Source of the DNA: CAXXOK01 sp964584315
GTDB lineage: Bacteria > Bacillota > Clostridia > Christensenellales > Aristaeellaceae
Assembly (NCBI GenBank): GCA_964584315.1
Contig: CAZOZO010000011.1
Coordinates: forward strand, 1-64,000
Length of the DNA stretch: 64,000 bases
Reading direction: 5' to 3'
Shown here: one piece after another, positions 17,119-25,901 of the stretch
Layout: each line of letters opens with the position of its first letter
Position numbering within the stretch: the first letter of the stretch is position 1
The notes under the pieces: model-generated
The model's input: only the letters and a program-made list of their open reading frames with translations
Databases searched by the model: none
What the model was told of the DNA's origin: nothing
Position numbers and translations under genes: made by a program

Positions 17119-17475
17119 ATGGGACTGCAACAGGGTTATGAGAAAAGGGACATCGTGGACAGCCGGTTTGAGATCGTGAACAGTGGAAAGAATCAAATGA
17201 CCATTGAGGACGCGACTGTTTTTCTGCTGTGGTCGGTGGACGGCGACAAGATCAAGGCCATGCTGCACGGCGAGATCAGCGAGCAGGTTTTCTACGCCAT
17301 GCTGCGCACGTTTGGGAAGGATTTTCCCGACATGGTGCGGGACGCAACGGTGCATTACGTTGCGGAGTGCCTTTTCTCCTCTGGCAAGCCTGTGACCGAC
17401 AATGCCGCTGTCGAAATCGGGCTTGCCGACAAGCTTGCCACAGTGCCCAGCCTGAAAGGGGGCGACGGGGAATAG
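17119..17475 (+). CDS. Hypothetical phage protein
   Basis: 118 residues, ATG at 17119 with GGAGG 10 nt upstream. No motif is recognised. It has a mixed alpha/beta pattern, with no membrane segment or metal site. Set between primase-helicase and SSB in a tightly packed operon, it may assist replication. Confidence 0.6.
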   Translation: MGLQQGYEKRDIVDSRFEIVNSGKNQMTIEDATVFLLWSVDGDKIKAMLHGEISEQVFYAMLRTFGKDFPDMVRDATVHYVAECLFSSGKPVTDNAAVEIGLADKLATVPSLKGGDGE

Positions 17476-17582
17476 TGTTCACCTGCGAACGTTGCTTCCA
17501 CGGGATGTGGTGCGGGACACGCCGCGTTGGCGGGTGGTGTGCGAACTGGAAGGCGGGACGGAGGAAGGGAAGAAAGACATGA
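17475..17582 (+). CDS. Small cysteine-rich phage protein
   Basis: 35 residues from a GTG that overlaps the previous TAG by one base (TAGTG); its TGA overlaps the ssb start as ATGA. The sequence MFTCERCFHGMWCGTRR has a CxxC pair and two more cysteines, enough for one zinc, and ends very basic. The double overlap supports translation; the function is unknown. Confidence 0.45.
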   Translation: MFTCERCFHGMWCGTRRVGGWCANWKAGRRKGRKT

Positions 17583-17989
17583 ATGAAGTGATCCTGATTG
17601 GGAACCTGACGCGCGACCCGGAAACTCGGCAGACCAAGAACGGCGTCGCCTACTGCCGCTTTTCCCTTGCGGTGAACCGCCGGAAGCGGGAGGGCCAGAA
17701 CCAGCCGGAGGCGGACTTTATCCCCATCCTGTGCTGGCGAAACCTGGCCGAGCTTTGCCAGAAGTACCTGGCCAAAGGCCGCAAGTGCGGCGTGGTGGGG
17801 CGGCTGGAGGTGCACACTTACGAGGACCAGGAGGGCACGAAACGCACCGCCTTTGAGGTGGTGGCGGACAACGTGGAGTTTTTGGGCAGCAAGCGGCAGG
17901 ACGAACCCGCCTCAGGGCAGGCTGCGCAGAGCAGCGACGGGTACACGGAAGTGGCAGGCGACGACCTGCCGCCCGAGTTTGACCAGTAG
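17579..17989 (+). CDS. ssb: Single-stranded DNA-binding protein
   Basis: 136 residues with the OB fold of bacterial SSB: MNEVILIGNLTRDPETRQT at the start, the FSLAVNRR and DFIPILCWRNLAE strands, and GRLEVHTYEDQEGTKRTAFEVVADNVEFL. The flexible tail ends in DDLPPEFDQ, close to the acidic SSB tip (DDIPF) that recruits replication partners. The ATG at 17579 overlaps the preceding small gene. It works with the primase-helicase encoded upstream. Confidence 0.93.
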   Translation: MNEVILIGNLTRDPETRQTKNGVAYCRFSLAVNRRKREGQNQPEADFIPILCWRNLAELCQKYLAKGRKCGVVGRLEVHTYEDQEGTKRTAFEVVADNVEFLGSKRQDEPASGQAAQSSDGYTEVAGDDLPPEFDQ

Positions 17990-18004
17990 AGAAGGGGGCA
18001 TTGC

Positions 18005-18457
18005 ATGAACGCCGTGGAGGTATTCGCCCGCTGCCGACGGGCGGATGAGGACATCGAAACCATACGGGCGGATATTGCCCGGTACCGGGAGATTGCCACC
18101 AACGTGACGCCGAAAATAGACGATATCGGCGGGGGGCATGGGGGCGGCGAAAAGGACAGGACAGCGGGCTACGCCGTGGAGATCGCCCGGCTGGAGGAAC
18201 TGCTGGCGCAGCGGGAGCGCGAAAAGGCGGCGGAAGAGGTCGCCTGCACCCGGTTGATCGGGCTGCTGCCGCCTACGGTGCGAAACGTGCTGCATCGGTA
18301 TTATGTGATGCGGGAAACGCTCAATTTGGTGGCGATTCATGAGAAGTACAGTTATGGGTATACCCGGAAGATGAAGGCAGATGGGGTGAGCATGGCTAGA
18401 GAGATTGAGGAAGGGGAGGTACGGGGAATGCTGCCGGGGTGGTACACAGAAAAATAA
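18005..18457 (+). CDS. Sigma-like late transcription regulator (DUF1492/ArpU type)
   Basis: 150 residues. After a helical N-terminus the C-terminal part (LLPPTVRNVLHRYYVMRETLNLVAIHEKYSYGYTRKMKADG) looks like sigma region 4: a conserved L..VL..RY start, a T-LN-AI helix and a recognition helix. Proteins of this type sit just before the packaging genes in Gram-positive phages and turn on the late operon. Here it closes the early operon ahead of a strong terminator, and a cargo module separates it from the HNH/terminase genes it would control. Confidence 0.7.
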   Translation: MNAVEVFARCRRADEDIETIRADIARYREIATNVTPKIDDIGGGHGGGEKDRTAGYAVEIARLEELLAQREREKAAEEVACTRLIGLLPPTVRNVLHRYYVMRETLNLVAIHEKYSYGYTRKMKADGVSMAREIEEGEVRGMLPGWYTEK

Positions 18458-18466
18458 AGAAATTTG

Positions 18467-18505
18467 ATATGGACGAGTCGCTGAACTCGTCCATATTTGG
18501 TTTTT
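18467..18505 (+). terminator. Terminator of the early operon
   Basis: A perfect 12-bp stem (ATATGGACGAGT, 18467-18478, with 18485-18496), loop CGCTGA, then TTGGTTTTT. It insulates the cargo module that follows. Confidence 0.85.
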
Positions 18506-18586
18506 GGTTGTATGCAAAAATTTCACCGGTGCCAATTTCTAAAGCGGTGTGAGTGAATAAGGTTGCGCAAAAATTACTACAATTTC

Positions 18587-18616
18587 TTGATATTGTGTGG
18601 TATATTAACATATAGT
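18587..18616 (+). promoter_or_regulatory. Promoter of the ParB-like / methyltransferase module
   Basis: TTGATA (18587-18592), 18-nt spacer, TATAGT (18611-18616), in an AT-rich stretch between the early-operon terminator and the GTG start at 18646. It lets the module be expressed in the lysogen. Confidence 0.6.
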
Positions 18617-18645
18617 GTTTTTCACAGTATCTGGAGGTGACAATT

Positions 18646-20208
18646 GTGTCAATAGCAATATCTCCATTAGAATTAGTGCTTGACGCTCAAAATCCCCGCT
18701 TTATCATTCTAGAGCGAAGGGAACAAGCTGATATTCGGAAGTATTTGATGACATATGAAGACGTATGCCATCTTGCAGTAGAAATAAATGAATACGGCAG
18801 TTTATTACCTGGTGAAAGAATTGTCGTGCTTCATGAGAATAATATGTACGTGGTGATTGAAGGAAACCGGCGCACGTGCGCTCTACAGGTTCTTTTGTCT
18901 CGCGACTTAATACCTGATGGATTTGAACACATTATTCCTTCAGTATCGGTTCAGCTAGGAACCAACTGCCAGACTATAGATGTCGATATACTACCCGATC
19001 GTGATGCGGCGTTAGGATTGATGACAAAACGCCATATCGAAGGCGTTAAGGAATGGAAGCCGCTTGCAAAAAAACAATTCTTTGCAGCAAATTATAATGA
19101 TGGGCACGGACAGAGTGTTAGGAACCTATCAAGAATTACGGGTGTCCGTGAGGGAGAGATTAAGGGAGATATACGTGATTATAAATTCTTCCATGCCGTT
19201 TATAGAAAGTACTGTTCTTTGCATCCGGAGTTCGATAAAGAAATCGTTATATTGAAGACCGACCCATTTTGGCGCATTTTTAACGCCAAGTTCGTTTCCC
19301 CTAGCGGTGAAAATACAAGCCCTAAAGATATTTTGAAGATATCCTATGATGATACTCTGAATACAATCAGTTCCCTACCATCGGAGTTATTTGAACAGAT
19401 TACTCAGATAATTTTTAAGAAAGCTATCGTTGAAGAAAGAATTACTACTCGTAATACAATGGCAGATATTGAAGAAATACAACCGCTTCTTAGGGCTGCT
19501 GCTGAAGAGTGTCTGCCAAGTTGCGAGGAAAACTTGCCAGGAGATGGTGCTGGGGCGCAGCCCGATAGCACACGAGATCCAGCCCCCACAGAAGATCAGG
19601 GAAACCCCACGACTGCAGGTACAAACACAGACAATGGTGCAGGAATGCAAAGTGGAAGTACCGATAATGATGGGGGGAGCGGAAGTGGAGGCCCTCGCCC
19701 AGGTGGCCCTCCACCAAGATCCTTTTTTGAAACGATATGCTGGCGAGACAAACTCAAACCAGACCACCCAAACCACCAAGGACTATTGGTTGCAATTAAT
19801 GAACTATATAATTTGTCTAGCACAGGATATGGCAGGCAAAAAGCGTATAAACAATTCCCTATTGCTACAGGCATGATTCTAAGAACTGTTTATGAGCAAG
19901 CATTGCGCCTCCGATTAATTCAAGTTAATCAATGGGGCCCCTATTGCCAGACGTTAAGCAATAGGAGTTTCCCTACCCTTAAATCTATGGAAGATTTTAT
20001 TAACCTTGGCACAAATAAAGCTATTGTATTTCCCGATCAAAACATGTTAAATTTCTATGATCGCGTTATTGCTGCAACGCATCGCGATTTTCTGAACGCC
20101 AACATTCATTATCCGGGCAATATTTGTGTGACGGCCGCTTCATTGGAAGCCATTGCTGCCGGTGGAATGTATGCACTTGTTCAGGGTATTATTAACATGA
20201 TTGAATGA
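18646..20208 (+). CDS. ParB-domain protein of a cargo module, paired with Dam-type methyltransferase
   Basis: 520 residues from the GTG at 18646, chosen because GGAGG lies 8 nt upstream; an earlier in-frame GTG is inside that site. Residues 1-~100 form a ParB/Srx-like domain: ISPLELVLDAQNPRFI and the signature IEGNRRTCAL (71-80), the nucleotide-contacting motif of ParB CTPases and ParB-type nucleases. A helical region follows (to ~290), then a Gly/Pro/Ser/Asp-rich linker (~300-360) and a C-terminal helical domain (YKQFPIATGMILRTVYEQAL). Its AT-rich composition differs from the late genes around it. It overlaps the methyltransferase module with no gap. ParB-like proteins next to adenine methylases suggest DNA-modification-linked defence or protection, but the activity is not established. 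Confidence 0.7.
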   Translation: MSIAISPLELVLDAQNPRFIILERREQADIRKYLMTYEDVCHLAVEINEYGSLLPGERIVVLHENNMYVVIEGNRRTCALQVLLSRDLIPDGFEHIIPSVSVQLGTNCQTIDVDILPDRDAALGLMTKRHIEGVKEWKPLAKKQFFAANYNDGHGQSVRNLSRITGVREGEIKGDIRDYKFFHAVYRKYCSLHPEFDKEIVILKTDPFWRIFNAKFVSPSGENTSPKDILKISYDDTLNTISSLPSELFEQITQIIFKKAIVEERITTRNTMADIEEIQPLLRAAAEECLPSCEENLPGDGAGAQPDSTRDPAPTEDQGNPTTAGTNTDNGAGMQSGSTDNDGGSGSGGPRPGGPPPRSFFETICWRDKLKPDHPNHQGLLVAINELYNLSSTGYGRQKAYKQFPIATGMILRTVYEQALRLRLIQVNQWGPYCQTLSNRSFPTLKSMEDFINLGTNKAIVFPDQNMLNFYDRVIAATHRDFLNANIHYPGNICVTAASLEAIAAGGMYALVQGIINMIE

Positions 20209-20219
20209 AGGATGATAAT

Positions 20220-21098
20220 ATGCCATCGATGAAAAATCCCTTGCGTTATCCTGGAGCAAAAAGGTCTTTAGTAACCTACATTGACGCATTACTAGACGTA
20301 AACAACCTTCAAGGCTGTACATTCTTTGAGCCTTATGCTGGAAGCGCAGCTGTTGGTCTTGACTTGCTCCAAAGAGGACGCATCAACGAACTTGTTCTTT
20401 GCGAGAAAGATATTATGTTATATGCTTTTTGGGAATGTGTTTTTCGAGAGCCATATGAACTGTGTGAAATGATTCAAGACACACCCATTACAGTTGATAC
20501 TTGGAAACAGCAGAATCAATTTCGAGAAGTAACAGACATAAGACAGACCGAGTTAATAAATTTGGCGTTTGCAGGGTTGTTTTTTAACCGTACAAATTTT
20601 TCAGGGATACTAAATGCTAATCCAATAGGTGGTATCCAGCAGAAATCTGATTATGGGATTGATTGCCGTTTTAACAAGGCTAGAATAATCGATATTATTA
20701 CGCGGCTATCCATGTACCGAGAGGCTGTAGAGGTACATTATGACGACGCTATACATTTCATGCATACCCAGAATGCCAGATTCATCCACAACGCTTGTTT
20801 TGCTTACTTTGATCCTCCATATTATGAAAAAGGCTCAACAATTTATAGGCACTTTTATACAAATCAAGATCATGTACATCTTGCGCATTATGTTCGTGAT
20901 GTACATCATCTAGATTGGATTATCAGTTACGACGATGCGCCTTTCATCTGTGGTTTATATGGGGATACCGGGGCACAATACCAACCATTCTTTTTGGATT
21001 ATACCTGTGCTTCAAAGGTTCGTACGAAGGGCCAAGAATTGCTTATTTCCAATCTACCCTTGCCGCCATTCCCCATCGCGAATGCTGCTGGACAATGA
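20220..21098 (+). CDS. D12-class DNA adenine N6-methyltransferase (Dam-like)
   Basis: 292 residues. The N-terminal motif NPLRYPGAKRSL and FFEPYAGSAAVGLDL (36-50) bind S-adenosylmethionine; the catalytic motif is DPPY at 198-201. FFNRTNFSGILNANPIGG is typical of the Dam/DpnM group, whose members often methylate GATC; specificity here is not known. The ATG at 20220 has AAGGA 8 nt upstream; an in-frame ATG at 20205 overlaps the upstream stop. AT-rich like its partner, it is insulated by a terminator at 21208. No restriction endonuclease gene accompanies it, unless the ParB-like protein cleaves DNA. Confidence 0.88.
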   Translation: MPSMKNPLRYPGAKRSLVTYIDALLDVNNLQGCTFFEPYAGSAAVGLDLLQRGRINELVLCEKDIMLYAFWECVFREPYELCEMIQDTPITVDTWKQQNQFREVTDIRQTELINLAFAGLFFNRTNFSGILNANPIGGIQQKSDYGIDCRFNKARIIDIITRLSMYREAVEVHYDDAIHFMHTQNARFIHNACFAYFDPPYYEKGSTIYRHFYTNQDHVHLAHYVRDVHHLDWIISYDDAPFICGLYGDTGAQYQPFFLDYTCASKVRTKGQELLISNLPLPPFPIANAAGQ

Positions 21099-21207
21099 AT
21101 TACTTCGATAAACTACACGTGTATATAACCTGAATGTAATATGACAATTTAGTACCCTATCCACGCACTCTTGACGGTGCTATGATTAACCTACAAAACA
21201 AGCACAC

Positions 21208-21234
21208 AGGGCGACCCGAACGGGCCGCCCTTTT
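21208..21234 (+). terminator. Terminator of the ParB/Dam module
   Basis: AGGGCG-A-CCCG-AA-CGGG-C-CGCCCT folds into a compact hairpin followed by TTTT. It closes the cargo module before the packaging genes. Confidence 0.75.
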
Positions 21235-21251
21235 GCATGGGGGTGAATGCG

Positions 21252-21569
21252 ATGTACCACAAGGAAAGCGACCCCTTTTACCACACCGCCGCCTGGAAGC
21301 GCGCCGCTGCCGAGCGGCTGCGACTGGATAACCACCTGTGCTGCGACTGCCTGGAGCGATACCAAAAGGGCGGGCACGGGAAGGTACGGGACGCGGAAGT
21401 CGTACACCATGTGAAACCCCGAAGCGAACGACCCGACCTGGAGCTGGATATCCAAAATCTGCGCAGTCTATGCAAACCATGCCACAACCAACGCCATCCG
21501 GAAAAGGGACAAAGCAAGGAGCTGGCAACGCCGCTCCGGTCGTGTCGCGCCCGGGTTATCAAGATATAG
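21252..21569 (+). CDS. Phage HNH endonuclease
   Basis: 105 residues from the ATG at 21252. The HNH core can be read: CCDCLERYQKGG (first zinc pair), VVHHVKPRSERPDL (catalytic His and HxP region), LRSLCKPCHNQRHPEKG (second zinc pair and final HNH residues). In HK97-like phages such a nuclease just before the terminase genes takes part in cos cleavage with TerS and TerL, which suggests this phage packages by cos ends. Confidence 0.88.
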   Translation: MYHKESDPFYHTAAWKRAAAERLRLDNHLCCDCLERYQKGGHGKVRDAEVVHHVKPRSERPDLELDIQNLRSLCKPCHNQRHPEKGQSKELATPLRSCRARVIKI

Positions 21570-21580
21570 GAGGCACCGAC

Positions 21581-21985
21581 ATGAACGAGGACATGAGGCA
21601 AAAGCAGCTGGCACGTATCAAGCACCCAGAGGCGCAGGCTCTTTATGAAAACATCTGCGCTGCCTGCGAAAGGCGGCCGGGGGGCATGGATGACATCGCC
21701 CAGCAGATTGCCGGTGATATTGCCATGATGGAGGAGCAGAAGCAGCGCTGCGATGAGGACGTGGCCAAGCGGGGCGTGATGGTGCCCTGGAAAAATGGGC
21801 GGCAAACCGGCATACGCGAAAATAAATGCATCCAGCAGGCGCGTATGCTGCGGGAGCAGCAGCGAAAGCACTTGCATGAACTTCGCCTGACGCCTGCCAG
21901 CCTGAAAGGGCAGGAGGAAAGCCCGGGCGAAGCGGAAGTGCCGCGCAAGCCGGAAGATGAGTTTGACGAATTCCCCGACAGCTGA
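21581..21985 (+). CDS. terS: Terminase small subunit (P27-like)
   Basis: 134 residues, ATG 21581 with AGGAGG upstream. It is a mostly helical protein (KHPEAQALYENICAAC...; GIRENKCIQQARMLREQQRKHLHELRLTPASL); the last part, LRLTPASLKG, is typical of P27-family small terminases. It recognises phage DNA and hands it to TerL. Its end overlaps the terL start by 29 nt. Confidence 0.75.
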   Translation: MNEDMRQKQLARIKHPEAQALYENICAACERRPGGMDDIAQQIAGDIAMMEEQKQRCDEDVAKRGVMVPWKNGRQTGIRENKCIQQARMLREQQRKHLHELRLTPASLKGQEESPGEAEVPRKPEDEFDEFPDS

Positions 21986-23675
21986 CCCGATCGGGAAGAT
22001 ATACGGATATGCACAGGACGTTACAGCCGGAAAGCTGGTTGCCTGCGAAAAGGTGAAGATGGCCTGTGCCCGGTTCCTGCTGGATCTGGAAAAAACCAAA
22101 AACCCTGAATACCCCTGGCGCTTCGATGAACGACTGGCCCTGCGGCCTATCGAGTTCATGGAGCGCTTTTTAGCGCCCACCAAAGGTAACTACGAGCGCA
22201 TGGAACTGATGCCGTGGGAATGTTTCGTGGAGGGGAACATCTACGGCTGGGTGAGCAAAGAAACCGGCCTGCGGAGGTTCCGAGAGGCGCTGATCGTGGT
22301 GGGGCGCGGCAATGGCAAAAGCACCCTGATGGCGGGCAACGCAACCTTTGGGGCCAGCAAGGACGGAGAGCGCGGCGCGGATGTGTACCTGCTGGCCAAC
22401 AGCAAGGAGCAGGCCAGCATCGTGTACACCGAGTGCACAGGGCAGATCGAAGCCAGCCCCTTCCTGGCCAGCCGCTTTCGAACCCTGCGGGATGGCATCT
22501 ACTATGACAAGACCAACAGCCGCATCCAGCACCGGGCCAGCGACAGCCACAAGCTGGACGGCCTGAACCCGCACATGGGGGTGTTTGATGAAATTCACGA
22601 ATACCGCGACTACAAGCTGATCAACGTGATCAAGCGCGGCATGAACAAGCGCCGTCAACCGCTGGCCATCTACATCACCACCATGGGCACGGTGCTGGAA
22701 GGCCCCCTAATGGATTACTACGCGCTGTTCACGGACGCAATGCAGGAGGGAATGCTGCCCGCCAGCGTGGCCGACCGGCTTTTCTGCTTCATCTGCGAAC
22801 TGGACAGCGCGGACAACATTGAGGACCGCAGCTGTTGGGTGAAGGCTAACCCAGGCATGGGCCTGCTGCTGGACCTTGATACGCTGAGCAACGACTGGGA
22901 GCGGTGCAAGAACATACCCCAGGAGCGCAGCGACTTCATTACCAAGCAGTTGAACGTGATGGCGGATGCGAGCGACGCGGGGTTTGTGGATATCAGCGTG
23001 CTGAACCGCAACCGTAAAACGCTGGACATGGAAAGCCTGACCGGGCGAAGCTGCTATGGCGGGTTTGACCTGAGCAGCCGTGAGGACTTCACTGCTGCCG
23101 CGCTGGAGTTTCCGCTGGACAATGGGGATACGTTCGTGCTGCAGCACAGCTGGGTGCCCAAGCGCAAGGTGGAGATGGACAACGAAAAAATCCCCTATTA
23201 CGAATGGGCGTTGCAGGGGCTATTGACGATATGCGATGGGGACTACATCCCGCAGGATGTGGTGTACCAGTGGTTCCTCGACCAGGCGAAAAAGTACGAG
23301 ATCATCAGCATCGGGTACGACCCGGCCAACGCGGTATGGCTGACCCGAATGCTGGAGAGCGCGGGTTTCTGCTGCGAGGTAAAACGCCAAGGGCCCTTGA
23401 CCATGAATGACCCGATGAAAGACATACGGGAAATGCTGCTGGACGGGCGGCTGATCAGCAACAACGACCCGATGCTGCGCTGGTACATGCACAATGTGCG
23501 GCTGCGCAACGACTACCGCGACCGCGACCGGGAAAACTGGATGCCGGTAAAGCGCAACCGGTACCGCAAGATCGACGGTTTCATGGCATTTTTGGACGCA
23601 CACGCGGTGGCCATGCAGAAAGCGCCCATCCTGGGCGATACGGTGCCCGCGAGCGTGACGGTGTTCCGGTTTTGA
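21957..23675 (+). CDS. terL: Terminase large subunit
   Basis: 572 residues. The N-terminal ATPase drives DNA packaging: Walker A VVGRGNGKS (about 114-122) and Walker B MGVFDEIHEY (DE at 211-212), then TTMGT (coupling motif). The C-terminal RNase H-like nuclease begins with GGFDLSSREDFTA and includes GYDPANA, giving the metal-binding aspartates. Length and order are usual for HK97/lambdoid-like TerL (Terminase_1 family). It follows terS without a gap. Confidence 0.93.
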   Translation: MSLTNSPTADPIGKIYGYAQDVTAGKLVACEKVKMACARFLLDLEKTKNPEYPWRFDERLALRPIEFMERFLAPTKGNYERMELMPWECFVEGNIYGWVSKETGLRRFREALIVVGRGNGKSTLMAGNATFGASKDGERGADVYLLANSKEQASIVYTECTGQIEASPFLASRFRTLRDGIYYDKTNSRIQHRASDSHKLDGLNPHMGVFDEIHEYRDYKLINVIKRGMNKRRQPLAIYITTMGTVLEGPLMDYYALFTDAMQEGMLPASVADRLFCFICELDSADNIEDRSCWVKANPGMGLLLDLDTLSNDWERCKNIPQERSDFITKQLNVMADASDAGFVDISVLNRNRKTLDMESLTGRSCYGGFDLSSREDFTAAALEFPLDNGDTFVLQHSWVPKRKVEMDNEKIPYYEWALQGLLTICDGDYIPQDVVYQWFLDQAKKYEIISIGYDPANAVWLTRMLESAGFCCEVKRQGPLTMNDPMKDIREMLLDGRLISNNDPMLRWYMHNVRLRNDYRDRDRENWMPVKRNRYRKIDGFMAFLDAHAVAMQKAPILGDTVPASVTVFRF

Positions 23676-23682
23676 CCCTTCC

Positions 23683-23708
23683 AAAAGCGTCAACGTTGAC
23701 GCTTTTTG
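23683..23708 (+). terminator. Hairpin between terminase and portal genes
   Basis: AAAAGCGTCAACGTTGACGCTTTT is a near-continuous palindrome (arms of 10 bp with a 4-nt loop) ending in five T. It may partly terminate, lowering or separating head-gene transcription. Confidence 0.6.
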
Positions 23709-23752
23709 TTTTGCCATGGCGGCCAGGTGGCTGACCGAAAGGAGTGAAACAA

Positions 23753-24937
23753 ATGTCGATCTTCCCATGGAAACGGGCCGCAAAGGCGCGCGACGAGCCC
23801 AGGGGCCCCATGACCGGCGTGTACCAGACGCGCGCCGACCGGTACATGACCGCCAGCGAAGCCATTTACGCGGCGGTAAGCCGCGTGGCCAACACCGTGG
23901 CCTGTATGCCCCTGCACCTGTACAAGGGGATGGAGCTGCAAAAGACAGATCCGCTGGAGAAGTTGATCGCCTATGCGCCCAACCCCCGCATGACTGCCTT
24001 CATGTTTCGGCTGACGATGCAGGCGTGCGTGGGCAACGAAGGCAACGCCTATGCGCTGGTCGTGCCCACCCTCGCCGGAACGGTAGCGCGGCTGGATGTG
24101 CTGGACCCAACGCGCGTGACCCCCATCCGCATGACGGATACCGGGGAGATTTGGTATAGGGTGACGCCGCCGGACAGCCCGAAGCAGTTTTGGGTGCACA
24201 ACAGCGACATGATTGTGATCCGGCACATGAGCGCCAACGGCGAGCGCGGTATCAAGCCCATGGATGTGCTGCGCGGCAGCATCCAATACGACGCCGACGT
24301 GAAAACCTACACGATGGAGCAGATCAAGTCGATCAACAACTCCATCGTGCTGACGGTGCCCAACACGGGCCTGAACGAGGGACGGCGCAAAGAAATCATA
24401 CGCCAGTTTTTGGACGCGTACAACGACAGCGGCCGAAGCGCCATCGTGCTGGACGGCGGCATGACCGTGGCCAACCTGAGCCGCACCCCGGTGGACAGCG
24501 ATGTGCTGGGCGTGGAGAACATGACCCGCAACCGCGTGGCCACGGTGTACAACATCCCGCCCAGCCTGCTGGGCGACACCAGCGACCGAAGCTTTGCCGA
24601 CAACGAGCAGCAGATGCGCGAGCTGATGCAGTTGACCATCCTGCCGATTGTGGCGCAATGGGAAGCGGAGCTTGACCGCAAGCTTTTGACCTGGGAGCAG
24701 ATCACGCAAGGGTATCACTTCCGCTTTGACATGGACGCGGTGCTGCGCGGCGACGTGAAAACCATGGCTGACAAGCACCAGAAGGCTATCCGCGGCGGGT
24801 GGATGCGCCCCAATGAAGTGCGCGAGAAAGACAACCTGCCACCCGACCCGGATGGGGACGTGCTTCTGGGTGCCCGCGACCTGCTGCCGCTGAAGATGAT
24901 CCTTGAAGGCTTGACTGTGAAGGATAGCGGGCGGTGA
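23753..24937 (+). CDS. HK97-type portal protein
   Basis: 394 residues, ATG at 23753 behind AAAGGAG. It has the portal signature of the HK97/phage_portal family: N-terminal SEAIYAAVSRVANTVACMPLHLYKG, central RHMSANGERGIKPMDVLRGS and the conserved NIPPSLLGDTSDRSFADNEQQ region. Twelve copies form the ring through which DNA enters the head and to which the connectors bind. It is followed by protease and capsid genes in the standard order. Confidence 0.92.
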   Translation: MSIFPWKRAAKARDEPRGPMTGVYQTRADRYMTASEAIYAAVSRVANTVACMPLHLYKGMELQKTDPLEKLIAYAPNPRMTAFMFRLTMQACVGNEGNAYALVVPTLAGTVARLDVLDPTRVTPIRMTDTGEIWYRVTPPDSPKQFWVHNSDMIVIRHMSANGERGIKPMDVLRGSIQYDADVKTYTMEQIKSINNSIVLTVPNTGLNEGRRKEIIRQFLDAYNDSGRSAIVLDGGMTVANLSRTPVDSDVLGVENMTRNRVATVYNIPPSLLGDTSDRSFADNEQQMRELMQLTILPIVAQWEAELDRKLLTWEQITQGYHFRFDMDAVLRGDVKTMADKHQKAIRGGWMRPNEVREKDNLPPDPDGDVLLGARDLLPLKMILEGLTVKDSGR

Positions 24938-24971
24938 GCCGCCGGGCAATTTTGAACAAAGGAGTGAAACC

Positions 24972-25877
24972 ATGAACCATTTCTGGGTGTTCAACCAGCT
25001 GACAGGCGACCCGGACGGCGAGCGCGAGCTTGCGCTGGACGGCGTGATCGCGGAGGAAAGCTGGTACAGCGACGATGTGACCCCCGCGGCCTTCCGTGCG
25101 GAGCTGTTGCAAGGCACCGGCAACATTGTGGTGCGCATCAACAGCCCGGGCGGCGACTGCGTGGCGGGTGCGCAGATCTACAACATGCTTTGCGAATACC
25201 CCGGCAAGGTAACCGTGCGGATCGACGGCCTTGCAGCGAGTGCGGCCAGCGTGGTAGCCATGGCGGGCGACCGCGTGACCATGAGCCCGGTAAGCCTGAT
25301 GATGATCCACAACCCGTGGACGCTGGCGATGGGCGACAGCGAATACATGCGCCAGGCGATGCAGCTGCTCGACGAAGTGAAAGAATCGATCGTGAACGCG
25401 TATGAGCTGAAAACCGCGCTGCCCCGGGCGAAAATTTCCGCGCTGATGGACGCAGAAACCTGGATGAGCAGCGGCCGCGCCCTGGAGCTGGGTTTTGCGG
25501 ACGATGTGTGCAAGCCCGCGAAGAAGAACAGCGCCGCCGCCCCCGATGAGGAGGACGACCCCGACAAGGACAATGCGCTGACCGGCAAGACTGGCGCAAA
25601 TCAGGCACCGCGGTTTGCCTACGCCATGCACGGCGTGGACAACGCTGCCGTGATGAAGGCGCTGGCCAAGGTGCGGGGCTCGGCCCCGGAGAGCGGCGCG
25701 CAGGCGGCCACAACTGGGTTTAGCCCGGGCGCAAGCCCTAGCTTCCTTACGCATACCCACGGCCTTCACCCCGCCGCCCAACCGTTTGGCGGCGTGCCCA
25801 CAGCCCATGATGCGGCGACCGACCGCGACAAAGCCAGCTTTGCGCTGGCGCTGGCGCAGGCCGACGCCAGCCTGTGA
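24972..25877 (+). CDS. ClpP-like prohead protease
   Basis: 301 residues; residues 1-~180 are a ClpP-type serine protease. The catalytic Ser is in GLAASAASVVAMAG (Ser ~90) and His in MMIHNPW (~113); INSPGGD is the family oxyanion motif. The ~110-residue C-terminal tail is Ala/Pro-rich and may act as an internal scaffold. It removes the scaffolding delta domain of the capsid protein during head maturation. RBS AAAGGAGTG. Confidence 0.9.
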   Translation: MNHFWVFNQLTGDPDGERELALDGVIAEESWYSDDVTPAAFRAELLQGTGNIVVRINSPGGDCVAGAQIYNMLCEYPGKVTVRIDGLAASAASVVAMAGDRVTMSPVSLMMIHNPWTLAMGDSEYMRQAMQLLDEVKESIVNAYELKTALPRAKISALMDAETWMSSGRALELGFADDVCKPAKKNSAAAPDEEDDPDKDNALTGKTGANQAPRFAYAMHGVDNAAVMKALAKVRGSAPESGAQAATTGFSPGASPSFLTHTHGLHPAAQPFGGVPTAHDAATDRDKASFALALAQADASL

Positions 25878-25901
25878 CCCACAAAAAGGAGGGAACCCCC
25901 A

